The position numbers and the translations under genes are program-made. DNA of 64,000 nucleotides, taken from the NCBI RefSeq assembly GCF_002878395.1, contig NC_061122.1, forward strand, positions 79,789,516 to 79,853,515, given 5' to 3'. This stretch comes from Capsicum annuum (Eukaryota > Streptophyta > Magnoliopsida > Solanales > Solanaceae). Every line of letters begins with the position of its first letter. Position 1 is the first letter of the stretch. Of the stretch, positions 10,594 through 22,639 are shown one piece after another. A model generated the notes under the pieces. That model was given only the letters and a program-made list of their open reading frames with translations, made no database searches and was not told the origin of the DNA.

Positions 10594-12559
10594 TTGTTTA
10601 TGCCAAAAACAAGAAGCTCCAGAGAACTATTATTACCAATTAATCCGGAACCTCAACTGATAGGGAGAATGACTGAACAACAGGAGACCGAAAGACTAGC
10701 CGCTTTGGCCAGGGCTCAAGTGAAAGTACAGAGTTTGGGTAAAAAATTACGGCACCAGAACCCTAATGATGAAGACTTGGGTGATGAGAAATTGTTGAAT
10801 CCTCAAAATCCAAGGTGAGCTGAGCAAATTGCCGCATCGGTGCAGTGAACTATCAATAGAAACCGTCCAATCCAAGGAAGGTATGGCCAACATCCTATTC
10901 AATAAAAGGATGATAAAGATGATGAAGAAATGGAAGAAGCTGGTGCAACCAGTGCTATCATTCCGCCACCGTTGGTACCAGGTGCGAAATTCAACATAAC
11001 AAGTACCATGATCCAAATCCTGAATCTGAAGGGGTTGTTTGGAGGCTTACCTGGTGATGAATCGAACATGCATTTGGTGAACTTCATTACTATTTGCAAA
11101 TCTTTTGATAAGCTAGGATTGATCCAAAATGCAATCCGGTTGAGATTGTTTTCTTTGTGTCTGTCTGGAGAGGCAACAATATGGTTAAATGAGCTAGAGC
11201 CCAATTCTATAACCAACTGGAGACAGTTGAAAGAGGCATTTCTAGAACGTTTCTTTCCACCCTCCAAGAGGGTACAGTTGAGGGATGAAATCAGTAATTT
11301 TAGGTAGCTTCCTACCGAAGCATTGTATGAAACTTGGGAGAGATTTAAGAAGAAGCTAGCACAATGTCTAAACCATAATATAACGGTCTTGCACTTGATG
11401 GAGACTTTGTACAGAACTTTTTACTCTGTGACAAAGCCAATTATAGACAATGCTGCAGGTGGTTCGTTCATTGACCTCTCTTTTCTGGATGCTTCAGACA
11501 TGCTGAATAGAATGAATAAGCAAAGTCGGGCTTGGCACACCAGGGATTCTGTGGTGGCTAGCTCACCTTTTTTTGGTGGTATGACTGTAGAGCAGCGCAG
11601 AAGGGATGAGGAGCAAGACTAGGACATGGCCTACTTAAAGACACAGATGGACTTGTTGACCAAGCACTTGCTATCAGGTAAGACCGAAATGGTTAAGGCT
11701 GTGGAATCTTAGGGTACTGTTTCTATGAGTGTTGATGTGGAGGCAAACTATATGAGTAATCAGGGGGGTTTCCAAAGCAATATCCAAGGGAACCAACGTC
11801 GGAAATTTTATGACAAGCTTGATTATAAAGATAGGAAGCAGGGATATTGGAGAAGCAATAATGACAGGAGTGGTTTATATGTTCCTCTTGGAAGTCGGGA
11901 TATTTCAACAACTGGCTCCAGCAAGATTTCCATCGAGGACATGATAGAAAAGTTGTTGAAGGGAGTGGAAGCTACCAACTCGGGGGTAACTACTATGAAA
12001 AGTGAATTCTCTACCCTCAGTCAGTTGGTTAGCTCATACTCTACTTTTATTAAGTAGTTAGAGCAGCAGATGATCCAACTTTCTACTACACTAAATCAAA
12101 GAAAAAGTGGTACTTTACCTAGTGATACAGTTCAGAATCCGCAGAATGATGGCTCATGTATGGTGATCACCACTGGGAGTGGTAAGATATTACTTGGCCC
12201 TTCTGTGGGCAAATCTGTAGAAGATGAGGTAATTGTTGATGAACCCAAAGAAAGTAATCCTGTAGAGTCTGAGAAGCTGGATAGTTCTGCTGATGATTCA
12301 GAGAAGGAAAATGAGAAGGAAGAGGAAGTGGTGTTAAAGACTATCCCTAGACCACCACCTCTCTTTCCTCAATGATTGAAGAAAAAGGTTGATGATGCAA
12401 AATTCGGCAAGTTCATGGAAATGCTCAAGCAATTGACAATTAATGTGCCTTTTATTGAGGCACTTGAGCAAATGCCAGGCTAAGAAAAGTTTATGAAAGA
12501 CCTCATCACAAAGAAGAAAAAAGGCAGCAGTGAGCAGGTGGACAATCTCCACCATTGCA
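10594..12559 (+). pseudogene. Gag pseudogene, one frame with scattered stops
   Basis: The frame stays open across about 2 kb apart from stops at about 10816, 10849, 11305, 11620, 11710, 12055, 12373 and 12481. No frameshift is needed. Recognisable gag features are LNLKGLFGGLPGDESNMHL, NAIRLRLFSLCLSGEATIW, WRQLKEAFLERFFPPSK (about 11218-11268, the retrotransposon gag core), ALYETWERFKKKL, and an acidic Glu/Lys-rich tail (about 12220-12340) ending PRPPPLFPQ. No clear CCHC knuckle is visible. Gag would form the particle. Most stops look like C-to-T changes of CAG or CGA codons. The start at 10594 is the first Met after the leader; the true start could be the MPKTRSS Met two codons later. Confidence 0.85.
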
Positions 12560-13008
12560 GCGCAGTTTCCACATGATTCTTAGTGCAAAAGAAGGCTGAC
12601 CCAGGAGCATTCACTATTCCATACAAAGTTGGGTCTTTGGATGTTGCAAAGGCATTATATGATTTGGGTTCCAGTGAGAATCTGATGCCATTGGTTGTAT
12701 ATAAGAAGCTCGATTTAGAAGCTCCAGCACCCACTAACATGCGATTGGTAATGGCAGATAGGTCGATAAAACGGCCTGTTGGAATTTTGCATGATGTGTT
12801 AATAAAAGTAGTAGACTTTATTCTTCCTATGGATTTTATGGTACTGGATTGTAATGTAGACTTCGAGGTACCCATTATTTTGGGGAGGCCACTCTTAGCA
12901 ATAGGAAGAGTAATAGTTGACATAGAGTTGAATAAGCTTAAGTTTAGGCTAGGTAAAAAAGAGAAAAAATTTAAAATACATCAACCCATGACCCAACAAA
13001 AGATATGA
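12560..13008 (+). pseudogene. retrotransposon aspartic protease, nearly intact
   Basis: It continues in the gag frame: KKADPGAFTIPYKVGSLDVA, active site DLGSSENLMPL (D-L-G-S/A-S form), RLVMADRSIKRPVGILHDVL, and closing ILGRPLLAIGR near 12874-12906. The domain itself has no stop from 12583 to 13005, and only the TGA near 12571 separates it from Gag, so of the proteases in this window it is the best preserved. It would cleave Gag. Immediately downstream there is no RT; the post-integrase motif follows within about 100 bp. Confidence 0.9.
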
Positions 13009-13089
13009 GTGTTTTCTCAATCATTGATATCTTCTATGATGATGGAAATGGGGTATCAACAGGTTGTCTTAGTGAAGTCTGAGTAGTTA

Positions 13090-13140
13090 GGAGAACCCAG
13101 TCGTGCCGCGACAGTAAATCAGGCACTATTGGGAGGCAAC
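13090..13140 (+). other. post-integrase junction motif
   Basis: CAGTCGTGCCGCGACAGTAA, then ATCAGGCACTATTGGGAGGC and AACCC. The same phrase stands on the minus strand at 7031-7080. In autonomous relatives I know it as lying after integrase, so its place 85 bp behind the protease marks the site of a pol-removing deletion in the ancestor. Confidence 0.6.
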
Positions 13141-13224
13141 CCAATTTTTTTATATTTAAACAAGTGTTTTTATTTTTTACAATTAGGATTTAGTATGGAA
13201 AAGGTGGAAAAATGAGAAGGTCAG

Positions 13225-13385
13225 CTAAAAGTCATGACGTCATCCGTGACAAGCCGTCACAACTGTGACAAGCTATCACGATTGTCGTCAGCTAGACCAA
13301 GCTTGAGGAATTCTCTGTCTAAGGGTGACGACGTTCGTGATAGGCTATCACAATCATGACAATCCATCACAAAACGGCGTCAGCC
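13225..13385 (+). repeat. internal cluster of GTGAC/GTCAC words
   Basis: Repeated, mutually complementary words: GTCATGACGTCATCCGTGAC, AAGCCGTCAC, AAGCTATCACGA, GGTGACGACGTTCGTGA and CATGACAATCCATCAC. The sequence could fold into long imperfect hairpins. It is related to the LTR cluster at 9190-9535. Confidence 0.7.
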
Positions 13386-13867
13386 CAAAGCTGTAAAAGC
13401 TAAAATTTGGACCTAAATTAAATCAGATCCGACCCAGCCCAATAGCGAAACCTTTTCAAATTTCCGCTGCTTTTAATTATTTTTCCTTAGTTTATTTCCT
13501 TCCTTAGTTAAAATTAGTTCCCATCATTTGCAAAACACTCTAAGAAAAATAATTTAGCATTGTGTGTGGTTTGCGCTTAAAATCATGAAAAGCTTCCTAT
13601 TTTACACCTCCTCTTGTGCGTGACTTAAGTTTAAGAGCTCCATCAGGTATACTAACTCTTCTTTTCTTGTGATTTATGATGAATGAATGATAACCCAATG
13701 TGCCCAAGATGCTTGAACCAAGTTCAACTTGGAAAGTAACCAAAATCTCACCTAGGGTTGCTGTGCAAGCCAAAGGTTTGAAAAGATAGCTCACAATTCA
13801 AATTCAAGTGAATCTTGAGAAATAATGGGGACCAAAAAACTTAGTTAAGATCAAAAGTGGGTTCTGA

Positions 13868-14125
13868 TAAGTGTAGACGACATCCATTATAAGCTATCAC
13901 CATCATGATGGCTTACCAGGAATGTCGTCAAAAGCTGATAAAAATAAAGTTGGTTCTGAATAGAGCTGACGACAATCGTCACAGGCTATCACAATTGTGA
14001 TGGCCTATCATGAATGCCATTAAAAGTTGTAAAAAAAAAAAATTGTAGGTTCTGTTTGAGGTTGACGACAACTGTGATAATTTATCACAGTCATGACGGC
14101 TTATCAAGAATTATCATCACACCTA
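13868..14125 (+). repeat. second internal cluster of GACGAC/ATCAC words
   Basis: Three units of about 85-90 bp, each opening with GACGACA and containing CTATCAC or TTATCAC, then a GATGGC/GACGGC CTTA/CTATCA block, then an ending such as TGTCGTCA or TGCCATTA. It lies between the pol-deletion junction and the extra ORF. Confidence 0.75.
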
Positions 14126-14222
14126 GAGCTTGAAACATGAATGAGCTTAAATGATTTATGTACTTACATTTATGCTTTTAAGGGTTGACTAATGTTCTTC
14201 TATTGTCCCCAGGTACTTTAAA

Positions 14223-16237
14223 ATGGCACCAAAAAGAAAGAGTCTCACAGAACCAAAAAAAACGGCCAAAGAAAGTGTACGTCGCAAGCTCATTGATGAG
14301 GAATCTGACTATAAGGAGGAGGAACCCTTGCTCAGGAAGCAAAAGAAGCAAAGTCCAAAGAAACCTTCAGCACTTCTACTAATTGAGATAGAGGGAAGTG
14401 ATGATACTGAGACGAATATAGCTTTTGAGTAGAAGGGATCTGAAAAAGGTGATTTTGAACAACATGAGTTTGAACATGCTGACTCTAATAAAGAGGGTCA
14501 AGAAGGGTCTAAAGAATCTGAGTTTGAGGAAACAGCTTCTAGGTCCCCATCCACTGAGCAACAAAATGATAAAGAGTCCCCACCTCGGGTAACTCTTATC
14601 AAATGTAAGAACCCTAAAGTGCGAAATAATACTAGATGAAAAATTCCTAGAGAAGAGGACATCTACATCGCTGGGCTTCAAAAAATAGATAGAAGAAATG
14701 CGAAGAGGCTAATTCAAGAGGAAAATATAATTATCACAAAACGGTTGAACAGGTACGCTAAAGTGGAGAAGAGGTTCAAAGAGTATGGCTTAGGAAGAAC
14801 CACATAAGGGGAGGTTTATTTTGCCCCACACTAGTTTGAGAGTTCTACGCAAACTACCAAGCTCAGTTAGAGAATTTATATAGACCAGGTGACAAAGTAG
14901 TAGATCAGCCCATTCTTGATAGAGTTCAGGTGAGGGGTATAAGAGTTGATGTCTCAACCAGAACCATCAATAGATTCTTCCATCGCCCTAACTTCACTCC
15001 TCTAGCTACCACACCATTATTCTATGCTCAGATAAATAATCGAGAAAAACAACACCTGTGGTTGGCCAACATTATAGCTGACGAAGAACCAGCATGGGTG
15101 ACAAACTCAAATAAGAGAATTTGTAAGTCCTCGTTGACTCAGAAGACACAATTTTGGTAGGGTATAGTGCGTGTCTTGTTGATGCCCACCGAGGGAGACA
15201 ATATTTTGGGCGATGACCGGGCTATTTTGGTAGTAAGCTTGGTGCAACAGTTTCCCTTGAACTTCGAGGAAATCATTGCAGATAAGATAAAGATCAGGAT
15301 GTTGAGGACCAACACTGCTTATCCTTTTCCTTCTCTTATTATAGAGATTTGCAGAGCTACTAAGGTGCCAAAGATTGCAGGAGTTGATAAAGATGTTTGT
15401 GCCCGAAAGACTCACAACCCCATACAGTTTAATGAGATTCAGTCGGGGCTTAAACTTAATAGGGGGAAGAGATAGAAGTAGACCCTCCAATTTCAGATGC
15501 CGGTGTAGCACCTCATGTGAAAGTACAGGATTTTTCAGCACAGGCCAATTCAGTGCCTGAGACTGAAGCCAGCCCTTCAGTTCCTACAACAGCAATAGGA
15601 CTTGCATTTTAGTCGATTGATATGAGAAAGGTGGCTAAGCAAGCTAACTGGTGCAAGGCACAGCTACATGTTTTCGCCAAATAGTTTGCTACTTCTGTGG
15701 ACAAAAGAATCAAGAATGCAATTAAGTCTTTTGTGACATTGCCTGGGCGGATTACAGAATTGGAGAACCAATTTAATGTCCGGGTAAAAGAGATGACTGG
15801 TGTTGAGCTTGTTACATTCAGGGCGGCATTGGAAAAAGTAAAAACAGATGTTGGGGTGCTACAATAACACCAAATTATGATGCCAACAGGTCTGGCCTTG
15901 CCTAAATCTGAAGAAGAAATTCCCATACTTAACCTTACTACAGATTTACCAAAGAAAAAGAAGAAAAAGAGGGGAAAGAAGGGCAAATACAAGAGAGAAG
16001 ATACAAATAGTAAAGAAGAAAAAAGAGTGAAAAAAAAGGCCAAAAATAAGGAGTTGAAGAAGGCAAGATTGGAGTCCCTGTATGATACAGAGAAATAGAA
16101 GGCAGACATCCGAGCTAGGGTTGCAAGTGCTTCATCTAGCCAGGCTCCCACCACTGCTAGGCCAGATGCTCTTGATGGGGAGAAGATAGTAGATGATGCA
16201 GTAGCAGGGTCAGAGACCCAGGATCTACGTGCTTGAC
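14223..16237 (+). pseudogene. extra ORF with putative plant transposon protein domain
   Basis: It starts MAPKRKSLTEPKKTAKES with a Lys/Arg-rich N-terminus and an acidic Ser/Glu-rich stretch to about 14640. After a frameshift near 14835, positions 14843-15474 read FYANYQAQLENLYRPGD, VRGIRVDVSTRTINRFFH, WLANIIADEEPAW, VRVLLMPTEGDNIL and FPSLIIEICRATKVP, with one stop at 15158. This is the pattern of the domain that Pfam lists as a putative plant transposon protein (PF20167, from memory), carried by many solanaceous elements. Its function is unknown. A third frame from 15877 gives a very basic stretch (KKKKKKRGKKGK) and a Glu/Lys/Arg-rich segment, possibly coiled coil. Two frameshifts and several stops mark it as dead. 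Confidence 0.75.
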
Positions 16238-17800
16238 TGTCTTCAGGTATACCCTCACCCTTAGTGCATTTTATTTTTGAATTTTAAGTTGAGGGTGTAG
16301 GGTAGATTATTGTTGTAGCATATTCTGTATATAACTAAGAGTAGTACAAGTACTTGAGGCGGTTAGCTTGTGTTATGATTTTTGAGTACCTCTACACTGG
16401 TCTAATCTATTGCGTACTGTGTGCATTGCATCCATTGTGACCATGGCGTATCTTTTTGTGGCATTAGTATGGCAACCGAATAACATGTGTTAAAAAAGTG
16501 TACAAAACGGATAAGTAGTGATATGCGAGATACTTATATGCCATGTGTAAGGTATTACTCAGTTCCTATTGTGCGTTGAAGCTAGAATTTGTCCTGCTAG
16601 TCTTGCCATGGTCATCGGATAGGAGTTAGGAAAGGACCATAGGTCATTTTTTTATTTTAGCATACTTTAGCCAAAATGATCTTCCCTAAGTACATAATAT
16701 CTGTTGATCATTGTTTTGAGTCTATATTTCTTTTTACGATACCTCTCACCTTTATGCTTACATCACAATGAACCTATTTTGGCCTGGTCCTCCTTGGACA
16801 CTGTGCACCTTGACTTAGGCAAACAACCTAAGTTGAGGGTGGCTATCATAGGGGTGCATGATACAAAATGAGTATGAAGATAGAAAGAATAAAAGAAAAG
16901 AATAAAAAGTTGGGTGCGGTGAAAAAGGAATAAAAAATGAGAAAGTTGTGTAAAATATGATAAAAAGATAATGTGATAATTGAAAAGACCGCCTCCATCT
17001 TGAGCATATGTGAACAAAAAAAGAGAGAATGAAAAGAAGGTTGGGTGTTAAAATCCCAAGAGTTTAGTGTAGTGTCAAGGAGGAATAGTCACTCTGAAAT
17101 ATCCATGTATATCATACCAGCCCCTTGCCTACATTACAAGCTTACGAAAAGCCCTATAGTGATCCTAACTGACCTGTTTGATGACTTCGGTACTAACTAT
17201 AAGGGCAAGCCTATGGCATTTGATGCGCAATGTTGGAACTTTATTCTGAGAGTGATTTTTGGGATTATCCCTGTGTTTATGTATGTAAATTTTGACATGA
17301 GTGAAAAAAGGGATTTCTTTGTTATGAGGGCACAGTAGGTATGTTGGTAATCACTGCCTTGTTCGGATAGTGTGATTCTTCTATGTGCTAGCTTGTTATT
17401 GCTGAAATTTTTGCCATATCTTGATCCTCATGATTTGCATGAGTGTTTTCAATAATAATAGATACAAATTCTCTTAAAGGAATTAGAGCCATTATAGCAT
17501 GTTGACTAGAAACCCAATTGTGTGCAAGCCCATGCATGTCAAGTGTTTGTGGAAAAGCCTTACTGAATGAATTGTGACATGATAGCATGAAATTCCCCAA
17601 TATGTGCTCTTGATACATGCTAAGAGTATAATACATGCCAAGGGTTTGATGCAAGACCTTGTTAAATGGAGTATGATCCAATAGCAAGTCCCCCTATATT
17701 ATTATATGTTTGGGATTCCTAAATGCTTGAAGTGATGCCTTAGTGATTGAGATGGTGAATGATTGTCCATGGTATTGATTATTCAAGAATCGTTATGTTT
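16238..17800 (+). other. 3' untranslated sequence, no gene seen
   Basis: The A/G-rich tract at about 16860-17040 resembles the 3' UTR of the first element (2130-2280). No polypurine tract followed by this element's own LTR was recognised, so the 3' LTR is probably lost. From about 17340 to 17800 I see nothing identifiable. Confidence 0.45.
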
Positions 17801-19836
17801 TACTTTTATGTTATCGAGTCTTGGGGGTATTTATACTCGACAATTTAGCTGTTGTCTAGAGCCCGTGTCAGTTTTCATAATAATTCCAATCGAGCTATGA
17901 TTCTTAGAATTCAGCAAGTTATAGAACTCTATATTCTCAAATAGATACAGAACTTAAGAAATCTCAGTAACCTCTGTAATCACCATAATCTCAGTAGCGC
18001 TAGTAATCAAACCTTAGTTTTCTACCCAGCTCAGATCTAGTAGTATTCAAGTGTTCAGTTCTAACCTCTGTAGTAATTGAGTACTCTATTCAAAGCTGAG
18101 TGTCCTTCAGTTAGATAACGAGATTCAGTAGTACTCCGTCAGATACGAAACCAAGTGAATTCAGCTTAACTCAGTCAGATCATTTGAGAAACGCGATCAG
18201 TATCAGATTCGGCTTAGTTTGTGTTCAGTTAAGAATCAGTTCAGAGTTTTTCAATTGGGAGTAGGAGCTAGCACCGAGAAAGGGAAGGGATAGCTGCTCC
18301 CTATCAGAGAAGCAAAGTCATTACGAGCAATCCCTAAACTCTAGAACTGCGTAGCCAGTGCAGGATATAGGAGTCACCCATCACCCGTCAGATAGGCTTG
18401 ACTATTATATGGCTTAGGCTTGAATTCCTGCGAGGGTCACCTATCAGATAGTCTTGACCAAAGAGGTATTTACTCGTGGCATGGTATTGACACTCTTCTA
18501 ACTGGGGTTACAGGTTGGACCCCACCAGTTGAGATTCGAGGCATGTCGGTTAAGTGACTACTTTCCACAGTTACAGTTTCAGTATCAATCTTCAAAAATC
18601 AAGACTGTCAGATACAATCGTCTATCTTAGTGAGGAACTCAGATAGTTCCATTGATTCATGGACCACCCATCAGATAGGTTTGGTCTCATATAAAGTTAT
18701 TCAGTATCAGATTTGGAGATCACCCGTCAGATAGGCTTGATCTTAGTCTCAGATTCAATTGAGTATTCATGTTATCAGATTTAGATATCACTCGTCAGAT
18801 AGGCTTGATATTAGTCCCAAATTCAGTTGAGTATTCTTGTTATCAGATCTAAAGATCACCCGTCAGATAGGCTTGATCTCAGTTTTAGATTTAGTTGAGT
18901 ATTCTAGTTATCAAATCTAGAGATCACCCATCAAATAGGCTTGATCTCAGTCTCAGATTCAGTTGAGTATTATTGTTGTTAGATTCGAACATGATCTTTT
19001 CTTATCATTGATAGTAGATTCCGAAATCATCCATTAGAAAGGTTTGATCTCCGATGCAGCTAGTTGAGAGTAGAAAGCTCAAAATTTAATCAATGACGTG
19101 AGTATATTTAGTCAATCAGATTCAGTATCCTCAGATTCCAAGATCACTCGCTAGATAAGCCGGATCTTAACTTAAGTACTCAGTTATCGGTATCAGATGA
19201 TTCAGTTGTTTAGTATCTCAGTATTAGTAGTGAGTTCAGATGACTGTAATGCAATATTCGAGTTTCAGTATTCAGATTTGTGATGGTAGTAGTTATGGTT
19301 TATGTATTCATGCATGTGTTCTCATTCAGTACTCTCATGATTATTCAGCTAAGTAATTGTCCATGCATTTAGCCTTACCTCATCTGCATACTCAGTATAT
19401 TCCTGTACTGACGCATTTTGCACGATGGTGTTTTATTTGACACCATAGGTTCAGAGGCACGAGATCCAGAGTACCTTTAGCAGCTCAGTCTCACTCAACA
19501 GTAGTAGACATAGTAGTGAGTCCTCTTCATTCGAGGATGATCCTTTTATTATTATTGCATCTGATTTTGTTTATTTTTAGTAGGCGGAGTTAGTTGGGGA
19601 CATGTCCCATCAACTTCACATCTCAAATAATTTAGAGGCTTTTTGGACAGATGTATCAGTATTCAGTTTTAAATTTTTAGTATTTTTAGATGTTTTGAAC
19701 CTTATGGCCAGTTTTTGCATTTATTATCTATATTATGTAGTGTCCAGGTACAGATATCAGTAGAGGGTGAGCTTGTGGTCCTCCAAGATCATGAGCACCA
19801 TGTGACATTTCGGTTCAAGAAAATTAGGTCGTTACA
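17800..19836 (+). repeat. LTR fragment of a Del/Tekay-like element
   Basis: The right end is well supported: the text around TGTCCAGGTACAGATATCAG and CTCCAAGATCATGAGCAC, closing AGGTCGTTACA at 19836, is how many solanaceous chromovirus LTRs end. The left end is uncertain (near ATGTTATCGAGTCTTGGGGG at about 17808). It contains a 68-bp tandem repeat. No internal domain of this element is next to it, so it is a solo or truncated LTR. It abuts the truncated end of the minus-strand LTR that follows. Confidence 0.6.
18717..18988 (+). repeat. 68-bp tandem repeat, four copies
   Basis: Units begin at 18717, 18785, 18853 and 18921 with AGATCACCCGTCAGATAGGC (copies vary slightly), an exact 68-bp period. 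Degenerate relatives of the core CACCCGTCAGATAGG lie at about 18376, 18440, 18663, 19020 and 19141, so the array was once longer (about 18370-19180). Confidence 0.95.
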
Positions 19837-21532
19837 ACACGAGACCATAAGGTCTTTACAAAAACATTTATTAACATTTCTATACCACACTTTAGCCCCA
19901 CACATAATTTCAATTCAAAAACTTAGGGAATTGAACCCTTTTTCTTAGCCATCAACCAACATGGTCATAATTTAGTCAATTACATGGCAATCAACATTAA
20001 AACAATACAAATTATCAACCATTCTTACTTATAGGGCCATCACTCTGTTTAAATCCATAAGCTAATCCATTACATGATTAACAAGGTTCTTATCAACTAT
20101 TTTACCAAGCATTTATAATCATTATAACTTGATACATGGCCAATAAGGCCTTTACTAACCATCTTACAGTATTCACATTCATTTAGTCGTTATCATGACT
20201 CATTCATGTTCACTAGACCAATTCCATAGATACACACTTGACCTTTACAAAGTCATTTAACCGCTACTCACTTCGATAGAATAAATGCCTTAATTTAACT
20301 CATCATTAATTACATTTACAATAATCAATACCTACATAACCATTCATAATTCATTAGAAATATTACACTACATTCTCACCATATTTAGGCTCAACACACA
20401 CCTTAAGTTCATTTTCATGTTTAGGGGCTCCAATCCCCTTATTAGTCATTAACCCAACAAGGTCATTACTTATACAAAACATGGCTCATTATTCCTTCAC
20501 ACTTCCACTTATCAATCATTCATACTTATTGGGACATTTCCCTAATTCAAAACATCACCAACATATAACTAGATACTTTACTTAGACATTTCCACAAACA
20601 CCTTATTGTATCCCTTTAACAAGGCTATTTTCATGGTAGAAGTCATTAAGTTTAAGGTTAATCAAGTCCCTCATATTAGACCACACACATAATGTAACCA
20701 CACATGCAAATCATCAATAACATGTATAAATACAAGTCTAAAAAAGTATCAACTTTATTCATCAATAGGCAACAAAACCCTTTTCCTTGATATCAAAACA
20801 ACCATGTACAACTACTAATCCAAGTGTGAAATACATGGGTTTAGAGTTATTTAGCAAGTAATAGGTGCATGCGTTAAACAACTTGAACCACCAATAAACT
20901 TGATTCCTTCTTCCCACTAAATGAGCTCTCTTGAAACCCTAGCCTTCAATTTTTCAGAGTTGAGCTTGAGAGAGTGTTTAGGATGTTTGATTCATCCAAA
21001 TAGATGTTTAAGAGGATACACACACTTATGTAATAAGAGATTTTAGGGTGTTAGGCATGGGAAATGACCATAAGGCCCTTATTTAAAAGATGGAAAATGA
21101 CCTTGTCCAGGGGTACGACTCCCTTAGTAATCATACCGTAGGGTACGAGTGGTACCCTGAATCATACCCTAGGCTACTCCTAGGACTTCTACACTGGTTA
21201 GGGTATGAGTGAACACCTTTGAGTCACATCCAAATGGTATGAATTATGACCTAACCGTATGCACCACTCGCATAAAAAATAGTCCACTTGAGTTAAGACT
21301 TCACTCCATACGATTAAGTAATATACGACTTATATATATTAGTTACGACCTAGGGGAGGCCATTTTATATGGTGAATAGTATGTTACCGTCACATGCTAC
21401 CTAGGATACAAGAGGGAAGGGTAAGGTGGGTACGAGTCATATCCAAGGGAAAGATTCAATCCTCCAGTCATACCCAACCCAGAGATACAAAAATAAAGTT
21501 GTCTTACAATGGTTCAAGACCTAGGTGTTTCA
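19837..21532 (-). repeat. 3' LTR, truncated
   Basis: It matches 23446-25050 from ACGAGACCATAAGGTCTTTA at one end to the LTR start TGAAACACCTAGG at the other. It includes a cluster of GGTACGA/CATACCC words (21108-21330), as does the other LTR (24645-24830). The part equivalent to 21808-23445 is missing. Confidence 0.85.
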
Positions 21533-21548
21533 ATTCTCCCCCACGTGG
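21533..21548 (-). other. polypurine tract (PPT), minus strand
   Basis: The minus strand reads CCACGTGGGGGAGAAT directly before the LTR start TGAAACACC. Confidence 0.75.
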
Positions 21549-21787
21549 ATCTTTGGTCCACATAGCCTGGGACTGAAGAGCTTGCTTGAATGTTAGATCC
21601 TCTTGGAGACATGACCTGAAATATAATCAAGTAGAAATCAGAGGAATCTAAGACCTTAGACTCTATATATCTTGAGAATAAAACACAAGAAAGGGAAACA
21701 TTTCTAAATGTCTCATAGCCCCTCTCTACACATCCTTAAAAGATACTCTACTTGACACAGCTGTGTGGACTCCTAATGTACCATGAA

Positions 21788-21807
21788 CCTAGGCTCTGAT
21801 ACCAGCT
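21788..21807 (-). other. primer-binding site, initiator-Met tRNA type
   Basis: The minus strand reads AGCTGGTATCAGAGCCTAGG immediately after the LTR end GGTCACGTCA. TGGTATCAGAGC is the classic plant initiator tRNA-Met primer site, and here its core is perfect. Confidence 0.9.
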
Positions 21808-22639
21808 TGACGTGACCTAAAACTAGTTCGTGTCATACAGGTACCTCAAGCTTAACTGAACCAGAGGTCACCCCATAACCTAACCTAACCATAATCTCAA
21901 CAACCATGAAGGTTGAGTGAATCCAAACCTTATAATAAAATAGAATAAATATATAAGGGTAATAGTCAGTACTAGATAAAATTTAACATTTCATTAATGT
22001 CAATAGTCTAGCTGTACCCCCAAGTCCACGATCATCCGCAAAACCTCCTCCAACAACCAAAGTTGATAATATGTCAGGACATGCCCCTGACAATAGCCAA
22101 GTACCAAACTGATACAAGTATATGACATAAGATAACATGACTATGTGAGGTAGGTATTTTAGAGTACGAAGTCTCACCATTTCAAGGTCAATACACGAAC
22201 CGCTCAAACACCTGTTCACTATATTGAAAAATAAGAAGATGCTCTGGCCCTTATGCCGCATGGGAACATGGAGTTCAGAGATGGTTAGCAGTTAGAGCGC
22301 TAGTATGTAACTCTAGGATAGAGATAAAATAACATCATCAATAAACAACAAGTCAACATATGGTATTCAATCATAGTTATACACTTATCCTTACATATAG
22401 GTACATCACATGCCAATAAGATATCAAGACTTAACAACGTTCTCAGATTCTTCAATCATGAGACATAAAATAGAGGACTCTATCATTCCATAATTAGGTT
22501 TGACCCATTAATATTAGACGTAGTACTTTAACCACATTCTCGTGTCATTAGACAAAGTACTTCAACCATGGGTATACTTATTAAGCAAGCGACTACAACC
22601 ATATATCAATCTATTCAAGTAAGGGTTCAATCCATATAG

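Larger units (their letters stand above)
9011..17800 (+). mobile_element. gag-pro LTR element with extra ORF, plus strand
   Basis: Order: 5' LTR (about 9011-10471), primer site (10476-10493), gag and protease in one frame (10594-13008), post-integrase junction motif (13090-13140), repeat clusters, an extra ORF with a putative plant transposon protein domain (14223-16237), then 3' untranslated sequence. No RT, RNase H or integrase is present, and no second copy of the LTR was found before unrelated LTR sequence takes over near 17800. The right boundary is therefore uncertain and the element is probably 3'-truncated. Confidence 0.7.

Noticed and set aside
12480..12923. 147-codon minus-strand open frame
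   Set aside because: Antisense of the well-preserved protease at 12560-13008.
16763..17687. Small open frames at 16763-17017 (-), 17045-17338 (+) and 17388-17687 (-)
   Set aside because: They lie in the 3' UTR of a retroelement and have no recognisable motifs; the composition is that of the surrounding non-coding DNA.
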